Notes: a model not told the origin generated them from the letters alone. A DNA stretch of 64,000 nucleotides from Actinomadura parmotrematis (GCF_019458805.1 NZ_JAIBOA010000009.1:1-64000); one strand, 5' to 3'. Positions 8,602 through 18,329 are shown, counted from the stretch's first letter. Numbers and translations: made by a program.

Positions 8602-9969
8602 ATGGACTTCGATGTGATCGACCCGGCGACCGGGGAGGTCGTCGAGAAGGTCGCGCTCGCCTCGGTCGAGGAGACCGACGCGGCCGTGGAACGTGCCAGG
8701 CGCGCGTTCCCGGCGTGGCGCGCGGTGGCGCCGGGCGACCGGGCCCGGCTGCTGCGCGCCCTCGCCGACCGGATCGACGCGCACCTGGACGAGCTGGCGG
8801 CCCTGGAGGTCGCCAACGCCGGCCACCCCGTCGAGCAGGCCCGCTGGGAGGCGGGCAACCTGCGCGACACCCTGCACTACTGCGCGGGCGGCGTGGAGCG
8901 GCTGGCCGGGCGGCAGATCCCGGTCGCGGGCGGGCTGGACGTCACCTTCCACGAGCCGCTCGGCGTCGTCGGGGTGATCGTCCCGTGGAACTACCCGATG
9001 CCGATCATGGGCTGGGGCATGGCGCCCGCGCTCGCCGCCGGCAACACCGTCATCGTGAAGCCGGCCGAGCTGACCCCGCTCACCGCCCGCCGCGTCGGCG
9101 AGCTCGCCCTCGACGCGGGCCTGCCCGAGGGCGTCCTCCAGGTGCTGCCGGGCGCCGGGCCGGTCGCGGGACGGCGGCTGGTCGGCCACCCGGACGTCGC
9201 CAAGATCGTCTTCACCGGCTCGACCCGCGTCGGCAAGGAGATCATGGCGGCCTGCGCGCCGTCGGTGAAGCGCCTCACGCTGGAGCTCGGCGGCAAGAGC
9301 GCCAACATCGTGTTCGCGGACGCCGACCTGGAGCGGGCCGCCGCGGCCGCGCCCGCCGCCGTCTTCGACAACGCCGGGCAGGACTGCTGCGCCCGCTCGC
9401 GCATCCTCGTCCAGCGCGAGGTCCACGACCGGTTCCTGGAGCTGCTCGAACCGGCCGTCGCCGCCGTCCGGGTCGGCGACCCGCGCGACCCGGCCACCGC
9501 CATGGGCCCGCTGATCAGCGCCGCGCAGCGCGACCGCGTCGCGTCCTACGTGCCGGACGGCGCGCCCGTCGCGTTCCGCGGCACCGCCCCCGACGGCCCC
9601 GGGTTCTGGTTCGCGCCGACCGTCCTCGCCGGACCGGGCGCGGACGCCCTGCCGGCCTGGCGCGAGGAGGTGTTCGGACCGGTCGTGATCGTCGTGCCGT
9701 TCGACGGCGAGGCCGACGCCGTCCGCCTCGCCAACGCCACCCCCTACGGCCTGTCCGGCTCGATCTGGACCCGCGACGTCGGCCGCGCCCTCCGCATGGC
9801 GCGGAGCGTCGACGCGGGGAACCTGTCGGTGAACTCGCACGCGTCGGTGCGGTACTGGACGCCGTTCGGCGGCTTCAAGCAGTCCGGGCTCGGCCGCGAG
9901 CTCGGCCCCGACGCCCTGACCGCCTTCACCGAGACCAAGAACGTCTTCATCGCCACCGAGGAGTCCTAA
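8602..9969 (+). CDS. NAD(P)-dependent aldehyde dehydrogenase
   Basis: A 455-residue ALDH-superfamily enzyme. VPWNYPMPIMGWGMAPALAA and VKPAELTPL form the cofactor-binding region, LELGGKS carries the general base (Glu about 228), and NAGQDC carries the catalytic cysteine (about 262), followed by the EVFGPVV motif. The likely role here is oxidation of the gamma-glutamyl-aminoaldehyde, or free aldehyde, made from the amine handled by the preceding ligase. It begins 8 bp after the ligase stop with GAGGAGA as ribosome site, so co-translation is expected. Family is certain; substrate is inferred. Confidence 0.85.
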   Translation: MDFDVIDPATGEVVEKVALASVEETDAAVERARRAFPAWRAVAPGDRARLLRALADRIDAHLDELAALEVANAGHPVEQARWEAGNLRDTLHYCAGGVERLAGRQIPVAGGLDVTFHEPLGVVGVIVPWNYPMPIMGWGMAPALAAGNTVIVKPAELTPLTARRVGELALDAGLPEGVLQVLPGAGPVAGRRLVGHPDVAKIVFTGSTRVGKEIMAACAPSVKRLTLELGGKSANIVFADADLERAAAAAPAAVFDNAGQDCCARSRILVQREVHDRFLELLEPAVAAVRVGDPRDPATAMGPLISAAQRDRVASYVPDGAPVAFRGTAPDGPGFWFAPTVLAGPGADALPAWREEVFGPVVIVVPFDGEADAVRLANATPYGLSGSIWTRDVGRALRMARSVDAGNLSVNSHASVRYWTPFGGFKQSGLGRELGPDALTAFTETKNVFIATEES

Positions 9970-10734
9970 GTGCAGCGTCTGCAGGACCGCGTCGCCGTCG
10001 TCACCGGCGGCGCGAGCGGCATCGGCCTCGCCACCGCCCGCCGGTTCGCCGAGGAGGGCGCCCGCGTCGTGATCGCCGACCTGGACGCGGCGGCCGGCGA
10101 GGCGGCCGCCGGCGAGGTCGGCGGCCTGTTCGTCCGCACCGACGTGACCAGCGAGGACGACGTCGCCGCGCTGTTCGAGGCCGCGCACGGCTCCTACGGC
10201 CGCGTCGACGTGGCGTTCAACAACGCCGGGATCTCCCCGCCCGACGACGACTCGATCCTGGAAACCGGCCTGGACGCCTGGAAGCGCGTCCAGGACGTCA
10301 ACCTGACGAGCGTGTACCTGTGCTGCAAGCACGTCCTCCCCTACATGCGCGCGCAGGGCAAGGGGTCGATCATCAACACCGCGTCGTTCGTCGCCCGGAT
10401 GGGCGCGGCGACCTCGCAGATCTCCTACACCGCCTCCAAGGGCGGCGTCCTCGCGATGTCGCGGGAGCTCGGCGTCCAGTTCGCCCGCGAGGGCATCCGC
10501 GTCAACGCGCTCTGCCCGGGGCCGGTGAACACGCCCCTCCTCCAGGAGCTGTTCGCCACGGACCCCGAGCGGGCGGCGCGGCGGCTCGTGCACATCCCGG
10601 CCGGCCGGTTCGCCGAGGCCACCGAGATCGCCGCCGCCGTCGCGTTCCTGGCCTCCGACGACTCCTCGTTCATCACCGCGTCGGAGTTCCTGGTGGACGG
10701 CGGCATCTCCGGCGCCTACGTCACGCCGCTGTAG
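9970..10734 (+). CDS. Short-chain dehydrogenase/reductase (3-oxoacyl-ACP-reductase-like annotation)
   Basis: A 254-residue classical SDR: TGGASGIG dinucleotide motif near residue 13, NNAG at about 90, and the YTASK catalytic Tyr-Lys pair near 157, with a PG motif after it. The GTG start at 9970 directly follows the aldehyde dehydrogenase stop (TAA at 9967-9969), showing tight coupling. Though SDRs like this are often named FabG, the operon suggests it acts on an alcohol or keto intermediate of amine breakdown. Its 3' end overlaps the convergent MFS gene by 14 bp. Confidence 0.8.
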   Translation: MQRLQDRVAVVTGGASGIGLATARRFAEEGARVVIADLDAAAGEAAAGEVGGLFVRTDVTSEDDVAALFEAAHGSYGRVDVAFNNAGISPPDDDSILETGLDAWKRVQDVNLTSVYLCCKHVLPYMRAQGKGSIINTASFVARMGAATSQISYTASKGGVLAMSRELGVQFAREGIRVNALCPGPVNTPLLQELFATDPERAARRLVHIPAGRFAEATEIAAAVAFLASDDSSFITASEFLVDGGISGAYVTPL

Positions 10735-11917
10735 CGGGCCGCGCGGCGCCCGCGGAGGGGACGGGCGCCGCGCGGCCGTCGCGGAGGGCGACGGGCAGCG
10801 CCGTCATCAGCAGCGCGGCGGTGAGCGCGAACGCCCACGGGTAGCCGGTGCCGGCGGCGACCGCGCCGAACCCGAGGGCGCCCGCGCCGAGCCCGGCGTC
10901 GTAGGCGAGGTTCCACAGGGCGCTGACGGCGCCGTAGCCCGACCGCGTCACCCGGCTGTACATGAGGGCGAGCGTGGCGTTCTGCAGCAACCCGAACCCG
11001 ACGCCGAACACCGTCACCCCGGCGACGACGGCGGCCGCGCTGCCGGTGAAGGCGATCAGCAGGACGCCCGCCGCCGACGCGACCAGGCCCGGAACGACCA
11101 GCCCGGCCGAGCCGTGCCGGTCGCCGCGCCGCCCAGCCCACACGCGGGCGAGGGCCGAGGCGAGCGGCTGGAGGAACAGCGCCGCCGCGACGAGCCCGGC
11201 CGAGTGGCCGCCCGCCGCGAGCGGCAGGAACGTCACGACGATCCCCGCGACCAGCGCGGACGCCCCGAACACCAGGGCCGGGCGGGCGAGCGCGGGCGTC
11301 CGCAGCCCGGCGAGCATCCCGTCCGCCCGCGCGCCGGGCGCCGGCCGCCCGCCGGGCAGCCCCGGCACCGAGAGCGCGGTGACGAGCGGGACGGCGCCCG
11401 CGATGACCGCGACGGCGGTGACGCCGGTGTGCTCGGCCAGGTAGAGGCCGAGGGGCAGCGCGACGACGCTCGGCACGCCGCTCGCGAGCCCGACGAGCGC
11501 GAGGCCCTCGCCGCGCCGCCCGTCCGGGATCAGCGCGGCGGTGAGCGCCCCGCCCGCCACGATCGTGAGCGCGAACCCGAGGCCGCGCACCAGGGAGACC
11601 AGCAGGATCCAGGCCATGCCGGGCAGCGCCGTGAGGGCGAGCGCGGGCGCGCCGAGCAGCACGAGCCCGGCGGCGAGGACGGTCCGGTCCCCGAACCTGG
11701 CCATGAGGCGCGGCGTCGCGAACTCGCCCGCGACCGTCGCGAACATCAGCGCTCCGGTCGCGGCGCCGGGCGAGCCGCCGATCCGCTCGGCGTGCAGCGG
11801 GACGACCGACAGCGGGAGGTAGAACCCGACGGACGAGCCGACCAGCGACACGAAGCGGAGGAGCAGGGGCCGCGTCAGCAGCGGCGGCCGGGCGGGGGTG
11901 TGCGGGATCGTCGTCAT
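10721..11917 (-). CDS. MFS transporter, 12-helix
   Basis: A 398-residue major facilitator with about twelve helices and an inter-helix 2-3 loop reading LMARFGDRTVLAAG. The start at 11917 (ATG) opens with MTTIPHTPARPPLLTRPLL before the first helix; further upstream residues are antisense of the divergent gene. It is divergent from the MocR regulator at 11965 with only 47 bp between, a layout in which MocR proteins usually control the neighbour. Export of a drug or metabolite is likely; the cargo is unknown. It overlaps the convergent SDR gene by 14 bp. Confidence 0.75.
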   Translation of the reverse strand: MTTIPHTPARPPLLTRPLLLRFVSLVGSSVGFYLPLSVVPLHAERIGGSPGAATGALMFATVAGEFATPRLMARFGDRTVLAAGLVLLGAPALALTALPGMAWILLVSLVRGLGFALTIVAGGALTAALIPDGRRGEGLALVGLASGVPSVVALPLGLYLAEHTGVTAVAVIAGAVPLVTALSVPGLPGGRPAPGARADGMLAGLRTPALARPALVFGASALVAGIVVTFLPLAAGGHSAGLVAAALFLQPLASALARVWAGRRGDRHGSAGLVVPGLVASAAGVLLIAFTGSAAAVVAGVTVFGVGFGLLQNATLALMYSRVTRSGYGAVSALWNLAYDAGLGAGALGFGAVAAGTGYPWAFALTAALLMTALPVALRDGRAAPVPSAGAARPATAA

Positions 11918-11953
11918 GCCGCTGACGCTACGGGCCGTCCGGCCCACCGGTAA

Positions 11954-11987
11954 GGTCCGGTTCCATGCCGCTGGAGTGGTCCGGTTC
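11954..11987. promoter_or_regulatory. Direct repeat at MFS/MocR divergent promoter
   Basis: GGTCCGGTTC occurs twice in the same orientation, at 11954-11963 and 11978-11987, 24 bp apart. MocR regulators commonly bind direct repeats. The second copy lies inside the first codons of the MocR gene. A TAAGGT box (11951-11956) eight bases before the ATG could be a -10 for a leaderless transcript. Confidence 0.4.
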
Positions 11988-13368
11988 GTCACCCGAACTA
12001 TTGCTGGCGCTGGACCGGGCGTCCGGCGAGCCCCTGCACGCCCAGCTCAACCGGCGGATCCGGGACGCCGTCCGGTCGGGGCGCCTGGAGCCCGGCGAGC
12101 GGCTGCCGTCCTCGCGCGAGCTGGCCCGGGGCCTCGGCCTGTCGCGCGGCCTCGTCCAGGACAGCTACGCCCAGCTCCAGGCGGAGGGCTACCTCGTCAC
12201 CCGGCCCGGCTCGGCGACGCGCGTCGCCGCCGGGGCCGCGCCGCCCGCGCCCGCGCGCCCCGCGCCGCCCGCGCGGCCGTCGCCGCCGCTCGTCGCCGAC
12301 TTCCGGCCCGGCGTCCCCGACCTGGCGTCCTTCCCGATGGCCGACTGGCTGTGGGCGCTGCGCGAGGCCGGGCGGGCGATCCCGACCGCCGACCTGGACT
12401 ACGGCGACCCGCGCGGCAGCGCCGCCCTGCGCACCGTGCTGGCCGGCTACCTGCGGCGCGTCCGGGCCGCCGCCGCCGACCCCGACCACATCGTCGTCTG
12501 CTCCGGCTACGCGCAGGGCTTCGCGCTGACGCTGCGCGCCCTCGCCGCGTCCGGCGTGCGGACCGTCGCCTACGAGGACCCCGGCTCCGCGCGCGGCACG
12601 TCCGCCGCCGCGGCCGCCGCCGGGATGGCCGCCGTCCCGGTCCCGGTGGACGGCGACGGCGTGGACGTGGCGGCGCTCGCCGCGACCGGCGCCCGCGCCG
12701 TCCTCGTCACCCCCGCGCACCAGTGGCCGACCGGCGTCGTCCTGGCCCCGCACCGGCGGCTGGAGCTCGCCGCCTGGGCCGCCGCCCGCGACGCGGTGAT
12801 CATCGAGGACGACTACGACGCCGAGTTCCGCTACGACCGCGAGCCGGTCGGCGCCCTCCAGGGCCTCGCCGCCGACCGCGTCGTGTCGATCGGCACCGCC
12901 AGCAAGTCGCTCGCGCCCGCGCTCCGCATCGGCTGGCTGCTCGCCCCGCCCCGCCTCACCGCCCCGATCGTCGAGCGCAAGCGCCTGGACGACCGCGGCT
13001 CGCCCGCCCTGGACCAGCTCGCCCTGGCCCGCCTCATCGAGTCCGGCCGCCACGACCGGCACCTGCGCCGGATGCGGGCCGTCTACGCGGGCCGCCGCGC
13101 CGCGCTCGTCGAGGCCCTCGCCGAGCACGCCCCGCACGTCCGCCTCACCGGCCTGGACGCCGGGTTCCACGCCGTCGCGCACCTGGCCGGGCCGCGCGGC
13201 GAGGCCGAGGTGATCGCCGCCGCCCGGGAGCGGGGCGTCGGCCTGCACGGCATGAGCGCCTGCCGCCACGACGGCGCCGCCGACCCCGCCCGGCTGATCA
13301 TCGGGTTCGGCGACACCGGCGAGCGCGCCGTCCGCGCCGGCGTCGCCGCGCTCGCCGGCCTGCTCTGA
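11965..13368 (+). CDS. MocR/PdxR family regulator (GntR head, aminotransferase fold)
   Basis: A 467-residue fusion: winged helix at residues ~20-90 (GERLPSSRELARGLGLSRGL), a Pro/Ala linker to ~110, then a fold-type I aminotransferase domain with HQWPTGVVL, EDDYDAEFRYD and the PLP lysine in GTASKSLAPALRIGW. Such proteins sense PLP or an amino compound and act on a neighbouring gene, here probably the divergent MFS transporter. Length fits the family. The C-terminal part resembles the fragment at the window start. No pdxS/pdxT genes are adjacent, so a vitamin B6 role is not supported. Confidence 0.82.
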   Translation: MPLEWSGSSPELLLALDRASGEPLHAQLNRRIRDAVRSGRLEPGERLPSSRELARGLGLSRGLVQDSYAQLQAEGYLVTRPGSATRVAAGAAPPAPARPAPPARPSPPLVADFRPGVPDLASFPMADWLWALREAGRAIPTADLDYGDPRGSAALRTVLAGYLRRVRAAAADPDHIVVCSGYAQGFALTLRALAASGVRTVAYEDPGSARGTSAAAAAAGMAAVPVPVDGDGVDVAALAATGARAVLVTPAHQWPTGVVLAPHRRLELAAWAAARDAVIIEDDYDAEFRYDREPVGALQGLAADRVVSIGTASKSLAPALRIGWLLAPPRLTAPIVERKRLDDRGSPALDQLALARLIESGRHDRHLRRMRAVYAGRRAALVEALAEHAPHVRLTGLDAGFHAVAHLAGPRGEAEVIAAARERGVGLHGMSACRHDGAADPARLIIGFGDTGERAVRAGVAALAGLL

Positions 13369-13429
13369 CCCCGGCGGCCGGCGCCGTCTGGCCGCACCCC
13401 GTCACCGCTGCTAGATTGGCCGGAGCCGA

Positions 13430-13622
13430 TGATCCCGCGCGGGAGAGTCCCCGGCAGCCGGCCCGGGACGCCGAAGGAGCAAACCCTCCCCGGAACCTCT
13501 CAGGCACCCGTACCGCGCGGACGAGGCGACCTCTGGAAAGCGGGGACCGTCGCCGGTCCCCCGCCGAAGGTGAAAGCCCCCGCACGGGGGTGAAGCTCTC
13601 AGGCGCCGATGACAGAGGGGGA
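13430..13622 (+). ncRNA. Tandem glycine riboswitch upstream of gcvT
   Basis: Two aptamers can be read. The first has GGGAGAG (13441), GCCGAAGGAGCAA (13470-13482) and CCTCTCAGGCA near 13496, then the CTCTGGAAAG linker. The second has GCCGAAGGTGAAAG (13563-13576), CTCTCAGGC (13596-13604) and GACAGAGGGGGA (13611-13622). A possible -10 is TAGATT at 13412-13417. This is the standard glycine switch layout, turning on glycine-cleavage genes when glycine is abundant. About 70 bases separate it from gcvT; the expression platform was not resolved. Confidence 0.92.
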
Positions 13623-13690
13623 GGCCGACCCAGCACGGGTGCGGGTGGGACGATGGTCCCGCGCGCGCCCGCGACCAAGGAGCCGACCCG

Positions 13691-14782
13691 ATGTCCGACT
13701 CGTCCGCCCTCAAGACGCCGCTGTACGACGTCCACGCCGAGCTCGGCGCGAACCTCGTCGACTTCGCGGGGTTCCTCATGCCGCTCCGCTACGCGAGCGA
13801 GGTCGCCGAGCACCGGGCCGTCCGCGAGGCCGCCGGGCTGTTCGACCTCTCGCACATGGGCGAGATCCTGCTGTCCGGCCCGCAGGCCGCCGCCGCGCTC
13901 GACTACGCGCTCGTCGGCAACATCACGCCGATGCCGGTCGGCAAGGCCCGCTACACCATGATCGTCGACCGGGACGGCGGGGTGCTCGACGACCTGATCG
14001 TCTACCGGCTGGCCGAGCAGACCTACATGGTGGTCGCGAACGCCGCGAACGTCGCCGTCGTCCGGAACGCCCTGGTCGAGCGGGCCGGGGGCTTCGAGAC
14101 GGTCGTGGACGACCGGTCCGCCACCTACGCGCTGATCGCCCTCCAGGGGCCGGCCGCCGCCGGCGTCCTCGCCCGGTTCACCGCGGCCCCGCTGGACGAC
14201 CTCAAGTACTACGCGATCATGGCCGCGCCGGTCGCCGGCGTCGACGCCCTGATCGCCCGCACCGGCTACACCGGCGAGGACGGCTTCGAGCTGTTCGTCT
14301 CCTCCGACGACGCGGTCAAGCTCTGGAAGGAGCTCGCCGCCGTCGAGGGCGTGACGCCGGCCGGTCTCGCCGCGCGTGATTCGCTGCGGCTGGAGGCGGG
14401 CATGCCGCTCTACGGCAACGAGCTCACGGCCGCCACCACGCCGTTCGAGGCGGGCCTCGGCCGGGTGGTGAAGCTGGACAAGCCGGGCGACTTCGTCGGC
14501 AAGGCCGCCCTGGCCGCGCAGGCGCAGACCCCGGCAGGCCGTAGGCTCGTGGGACTCGTCGCCCACGGGCGGCGGGCGCCCCGCAAGGGGTACGAGGTCG
14601 TCACGTCCGACGGCACGCCGTGCGGTGTCGTGACGAGCGGCGCCCCGTCGCCCACACTGGGCAGGCCGATCGCCATGGCGTACCTCGACAGCGGTGCCGC
14701 CGAGTCCGGCCTCGCGGTGGACGTGCGCGGCCGGCGCGAGCCGGTCGACGTGGTGCCCCTGCCGTTCTACAAGCGTTCCTGA
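13691..14782 (+). CDS. gcvT: Glycine cleavage system aminomethyltransferase (T protein)
   Basis: A 363-residue T protein that transfers the methylene group from lipoyl-bound aminomethyl to tetrahydrofolate, releasing ammonia. Visible features are [18 protein letters not shown] at the start, the folate-binding [11 protein letters not shown] segment near residue 195, and [18 protein letters not shown]. An AAGGAG site at 13677-13682 precedes the ATG. It is the first gene after the glycine riboswitch and leads gcvH, glyA and sdaA. gcvP is not in this window, which is usual for actinobacteria where it lies elsewhere. Confidence 0.95.
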   Translation: MSDSSALKTPLYDVHAELGANLVDFAGFLMPLRYASEVAEHRAVREAAGLFDLSHMGEILLSGPQAAAALDYALVGNITPMPVGKARYTMIVDRDGGVLDDLIVYRLAEQTYMVVANAANVAVVRNALVERAGGFETVVDDRSATYALIALQGPAAAGVLARFTAAPLDDLKYYAIMAAPVAGVDALIARTGYTGEDGFELFVSSDDAVKLWKELAAVEGVTPAGLAARDSLRLEAGMPLYGNELTAATTPFEAGLGRVVKLDKPGDFVGKAALAAQAQTPAGRRLVGLVAHGRRAPRKGYEVVTSDGTPCGVVTSGAPSPTLGRPIAMAYLDSGAAESGLAVDVRGRREPVDVVPLPFYKRS

Positions 14783-14802
14783 GATCTGGAGAAGAAGGAC
14801 AA

Positions 14803-15192
14803 GTGAGCGTTCCCGAGCAGCTCCGTTACAGCGAAGAGCACGAGTGGGTGGACGGCCTCGGCGGCGAGTCGGACATCGTCACCGTCGGCGTCACCGCGCA
14901 CGCGGCCGACGCCCTGGGCGAGATCGTCTTCATCGAGCTGCAGGTGGCCGAGGGCGAGACCGTCGAGGCGGGCGAGACCTGCGGCGAGGTGGAGTCCACC
15001 AAGTCGGTCAGCGACCTGTACTCCCCCGTCACCGGCGAGGTCACCGCGATCAACTCCGCGGTGATCGACGAGCCCAAGGTGATCAACGACGACCCGTACG
15101 GCGAGGGCTGGATCTTCAAGGTGCGGATCGCCGACGAGCCCGGCGACCTGCTCGGCGCCGAGGCCTACACCAAGCTGATCGAGGAGGACTAG
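14803..15192 (+). CDS. gcvH: Glycine cleavage system lipoyl carrier (H protein)
   Basis: A 129-residue H protein that shuttles the aminomethyl group between P, T and L proteins. The lipoylated lysine lies in [16 protein letters not shown], and the opening [10 protein letters not shown] is typical. The GTG start at 14803 follows GGAGAAGAAGGAC; the frame is open further upstream inside gcvT, but that part has no H-protein similarity. It lies 20 bp after gcvT and 2 bp before glyA, so the three are one transcript. Confidence 0.95.
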   Translation: MSVPEQLRYSEEHEWVDGLGGESDIVTVGVTAHAADALGEIVFIELQVAEGETVEAGETCGEVESTKSVSDLYSPVTGEVTAINSAVIDEPKVINDDPYGEGWIFKVRIADEPGDLLGAEAYTKLIEED

Positions 15193-15194
15193 GC

Positions 15195-16454
15195 GTGGCG
15201 TCGCTGCATGACTCCCTGGCCGCCGCCGACCCCGAGGTCGCGGAGGCCGTCGCGGGCGAGCTGCGCCGCCAGCAGTCCACCCTGGAGATGATCGCCTCGG
15301 AGAACTTCGCGCCGGTCGCGGTGCTGGAGGCCCAGGGCTCGGTCCTCACCAACAAGTACGCCGAGGGCTACCCCGGCAAGCGGTACTACGGCGGCTGCGA
15401 GTACGTCGACGTCACCGAGCAGCTCGCCATCGACCGCGCCAAGGCGCTGTTCGGCGCCGAGCACGCCAACGTCCAGCCGCACTCGGGCGCGCAGGCCAAC
15501 ACCGCGGTGTACTTCGCGCTCCTCCAGCACGGCGACACGATCCTCGGCCTGGACCTCGCGCACGGCGGGCACCTCACCCACGGCATGCGGCTCAACTACT
15601 CGGGCAAGACGCTGAACGTGGTGCCCTACCACGTGCGCCCCGAGGACGGCCTGGTCGACATGGACGAGGTCCGCGCCCTCGCCGAGGAGCACCGGCCCAA
15701 GATGATCGTCGCGGGCTGGTCGGCGTACCCGCGCCGGCTCGACTTCGCGGCCTTCCGCGAGATCGCCGACGCGGTCGGCGCGCTGCTCATGGTCGACATG
15801 GCGCACTTCGCGGGGCTCGTCGCGGCGGGCCTGCACCCGTCGCCGGTGCCGCACGCCGACGTCGTCACCACCACCACGCACAAGACCCTCGGCGGCCCGC
15901 GCGGCGGCCTGATCCTGGCGCGCGAGGAGTACGGCAAGAAGATCAACTCGGCCGTGTTCCCGGGCATGCAGGGCGGCCCGCTGGAGCACGTCATCGCCGC
16001 CAAGGCGGTCGCGCTGAAGTTCGCCGCGTCCGAGGAGTTCAAGGACCGGCAGGCGCGCACCGTCGAGGGCGCCCGCATCCTCGCCGAGCGCCTGCTCGCC
16101 GAGGACACCGCGAAGGCCGGCGTGAAGGTGCTGACCGGCGGCACCGACGTGCACCTGGTGCTCGTCGACCTCGTCGGCTCCGACCTCACCGGCCGCGACG
16201 CCGAGGACCGCCTGCACGATATCGGCATCACGGTGAACCGCAACGCCGTCCCGAACGACCCGCGCCCCCCGATGACGACGTCGGGCCTGCGGATCGGCAC
16301 CCCGGCCCTGGCGACCCGCGGCTTCACCGCCGAGGACTTCGCCGAGGTCGCCGACGTCATCGCGCTGGCGCTCCAGCCGTCGTTCGACGCCGCGGCGCTG
16401 TCGGCCCGGGTGAAGGCCCTCGCCGACAAGCACCCCCTGTACCCGAACCTGTAG
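15195..16454 (+). CDS. glyA: Serine hydroxymethyltransferase
   Basis: A 419-residue PLP enzyme that interconverts serine and glycine with tetrahydrofolate. Signatures include [13 protein letters not shown] near the start, [15 protein letters not shown], and the PLP lysine in [15 protein letters not shown]. The GTG at 15195 starts 2 bp after the gcvH stop. Being in the glycine-riboswitch operon, this copy probably converts glycine to serine with the methylene-folate made by the cleavage system. A 14-bp perfect hairpin follows it, before sdaA. Confidence 0.95.
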   Translation: MASLHDSLAAADPEVAEAVAGELRRQQSTLEMIASENFAPVAVLEAQGSVLTNKYAEGYPGKRYYGGCEYVDVTEQLAIDRAKALFGAEHANVQPHSGAQANTAVYFALLQHGDTILGLDLAHGGHLTHGMRLNYSGKTLNVVPYHVRPEDGLVDMDEVRALAEEHRPKMIVAGWSAYPRRLDFAAFREIADAVGALLMVDMAHFAGLVAAGLHPSPVPHADVVTTTTHKTLGGPRGGLILAREEYGKKINSAVFPGMQGGPLEHVIAAKAVALKFAASEEFKDRQARTVEGARILAERLLAEDTAKAGVKVLTGGTDVHLVLVDLVGSDLTGRDAEDRLHDIGITVNRNAVPNDPRPPMTTSGLRIGTPALATRGFTAEDFAEVADVIALALQPSFDAAALSARVKALADKHPLYPNL

Positions 16455-16462
16455 GTCCCCTC

Positions 16463-16498
16463 CGCCCGCCCCGCGGACACAGCTCCGCGGGGCGGGCG
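16463..16498 (+). terminator. Strong hairpin between glyA and sdaA
   Basis: A perfect 14-bp stem: CGCCCGCCCCGCGG at 16463-16476, an 8-base loop (ACACAGCT), and its complement at 16485-16498. There is no T tract, so it may be a terminator of the actinobacterial type, a partial attenuator or a processing site that lowers sdaA relative to glyA. Confidence 0.65.
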
Positions 16499-16523
16499 CG
16501 CTACAACGAGGTAGCCCCACCCC

Positions 16524-17897
16524 ATGGCGATCAGCGTTTTCGACCTCTTCAAGATCGGCATCGGGCCGTCCTCGTCGCACACCGGCGGGCCCATGGCCGC
16601 CGCGCACCGCTTCGCGCGCGGCCTCGACGCCGACGGCCTGCTCGCGAAGACCGCCCGCGTCCGGGCCGTCCTGTACGGGTCGCTCGGCTTGACGGGCAAG
16701 GGCCACGGCAGCGACAAGGCCGTCATCCTCGGCCTGGAGGGCGACAAGCCCGAGCTTGTGGACGTCGACACCGTCGACGCCCGCCTCGCCGCCATCCGCG
16801 CGTCCGGCACCCTGCGCCTGTTCGGCTCGCACGACATCCCGTTCGTCGTCGGCGAGGACCTGGAGTTCGAGCGCAAGGAGTCCCTGCCGGGCCACCCGAA
16901 CGGCATGCGCTTCACCGCTTACGGCGCGGACGGCGCCGAGCTGCGCGCCCGCGTCTACTACTCGGTCGGCGGCGGCTTCGTCGTCGACGAGCACGCCACC
17001 GGCGCCGACCGCATCAAGGCCGACGACACCGTCCTGCCGCACCGCTTCGACACCGCCGCCGAGCTCCTCGACCGCTGCCGCGAGACCGGCCTGTCGATCT
17101 CGGGGCTGATGCTGGAGAACGAGCTGGCGTTCGGCCGCACCGAGGCCCAGGTCCGCGCGGGCCTCGTCCGGCACTGGCGCGTCATGCAGGAGTGCGTGGA
17201 GCGCGGCATCGCCCGCGAGGGCCTGCTGCCCGGCGGCCTCAAGGTCCGCCGCCGCGCCCACCAGCTCCACCGCCAGCTCACCACCGAGAAGCAGGACGAT
17301 CCGCTCGCCGCGATGGACTGGGTCACCCTGTTCGCCCTCGCCGTCAACGAGGAGAACGCCGCCGGGGGCCGCATCGTCACCGCCCCCACGAACGGCGCGG
17401 CGGGCATCATCCCCGCCGTCCTGCACTACTATGCCCGCTTCGTCCCGGGCGCCGACGACGCGGGCGCCGTCCGCTTCCTGCTCGCCGCGGGCGCCATCGG
17501 CGTCCTGTTCAAGCAGAACGCCTCGATCTCCGGCGCCGAAGTGGGGTGCCAGGGCGAGGTCGGCTCGGCCTGCTCGATGGCCGCCGCCGGCCTCACCGAG
17601 GTCATGGGCGGCACGCCGGAGCAGGTGGAGAACGCCGCCGAGATCGGCATCGAGCACAACCTTGGCCTGACCTGCGACCCCGTCGGCGGCCTCGTCCAGG
17701 TCCCCTGCATCGAGCGCAACGCCGTCGGCGCCATCAAGGCCATCAGCGCCACCCGCATCGCCCTCCGCGGCGACGGCCGCCACTTCGTGACCCTCGACCG
17801 CGCCATCAAGACGATGCGCGACACCGGCCGCGACATGCTCGACAAGTACAAGGAGACGAGCCGCGGCGGCCTAGCCGTCAACGTCATCGAGTGCTGA
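16524..17897 (+). CDS. sdaA: L-serine ammonia-lyase (L-serine dehydratase), single chain
   Basis: A 457-residue iron-sulfur serine deaminase converting serine to pyruvate and ammonia. The start [20 protein letters not shown] with the [10 protein letters not shown] motif, and the later [13 protein letters not shown] and [17 protein letters not shown] segments with conserved cysteines, are diagnostic; beta and alpha parts are fused as in most actinobacteria. Downstream of gcvT-gcvH-glyA it completes glycine to serine to pyruvate breakdown. It lies 69 bp after glyA behind a hairpin, so it may be read-through or separately started. Its end overlaps the convergent ATPase gene by 27 bp. Confidence 0.93.
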   Translation: MAISVFDLFKIGIGPSSSHTGGPMAAAHRFARGLDADGLLAKTARVRAVLYGSLGLTGKGHGSDKAVILGLEGDKPELVDVDTVDARLAAIRASGTLRLFGSHDIPFVVGEDLEFERKESLPGHPNGMRFTAYGADGAELRARVYYSVGGGFVVDEHATGADRIKADDTVLPHRFDTAAELLDRCRETGLSISGLMLENELAFGRTEAQVRAGLVRHWRVMQECVERGIAREGLLPGGLKVRRRAHQLHRQLTTEKQDDPLAAMDWVTLFALAVNEENAAGGRIVTAPTNGAAGIIPAVLHYYARFVPGADDAGAVRFLLAAGAIGVLFKQNASISGAEVGCQGEVGSACSMAAAGLTEVMGGTPEQVENAAEIGIEHNLGLTCDPVGGLVQVPCIERNAVGAIKAISATRIALRGDGRHFVTLDRAIKTMRDTGRDMLDKYKETSRGGLAVNVIEC

Positions 17898-18329
17898 CGG
17901 GTCCACCTCCGCGTCCAGCACGGCCCACACCCCCTTGCCGCCGGCGACGGGGTGGTGCCATCCCCAGCTCCGCACGAGGAACCCGATCATCGACAGCCCC
18001 CGCCCCGACGTGGCGCGCAGGCTGAACTCCTGAGGCTCGGGCTCCTTCTCGCTGGCGTCGCCGACGACGCACACCACCCCGCCCTCCGACCGGTACAGCG
18101 CAACGGTAATCGGCCGCCCCGGCACGTGCGCGTGCCGGTAGGCGTTCGTCACCAGCTCGCTGACGACGACCTGCGCCGGGAAGAGCGACGCCTCCGCGTA
18201 CCCGTGGTCGTAGAGCCAGTCCCCCACCCACTCCCGCGCCACCTTCACCGACTCCGCCGCCGACCCCACCCGCAACCGCGTCACCCCGCCCACCACCACC
18301 GGCGGCGCCCCGACCACCCACTCACCCAC
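17871..18329 (-). CDS. ATP-binding regulatory protein (RsbW/anti-sigma-like HATPase_c)
   Basis: A 152-residue single GHKL ATPase domain. The N box reads [12 protein letters not shown] (about residues 60-71), with a GDASEKEP G1-like segment and [11 protein letters not shown] further on. Such stand-alone domains act as serine kinases or anti-sigma factors in partner switching, or as companions of Scr1/WhiJ-type regulators. It is divergent from the HTH/DUF397 pair at 18467, the usual trio in Streptomyces and Actinomadura genomes, so it probably belongs to that developmental or metabolic switch. The target is unknown. Confidence 0.8.
   Translation of the reverse strand: MGEWVVGAPPVVVGGVTRLRVGSAAESVKVAREWVGDWLYDHGYAEASLFPAQVVVSELVTNAYRHAHVPGRPITVALYRSEGGVVCVVGDASEKEPEPQEFSLRATSGRGLSMIGFLVRSWGWHHPVAGGKGVWAVLDAEVDPSALDDVDG

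Noticed and set aside
8539..10593. 684-codon minus-strand frame opposite the aldehyde dehydrogenase and SDR genes.
   Set aside because: Low-complexity composition, no motifs and no ribosome site; the plus-strand enzymes are unambiguous.
15189..17783. Long open frame on the minus strand across glyA and sdaA (about 864 codons).
   Set aside because: It is antisense to two clearly coding genes, is rich in Arg/Gly/Ala/Asp typical of shadow frames in high-G+C DNA, and shows no family motif.
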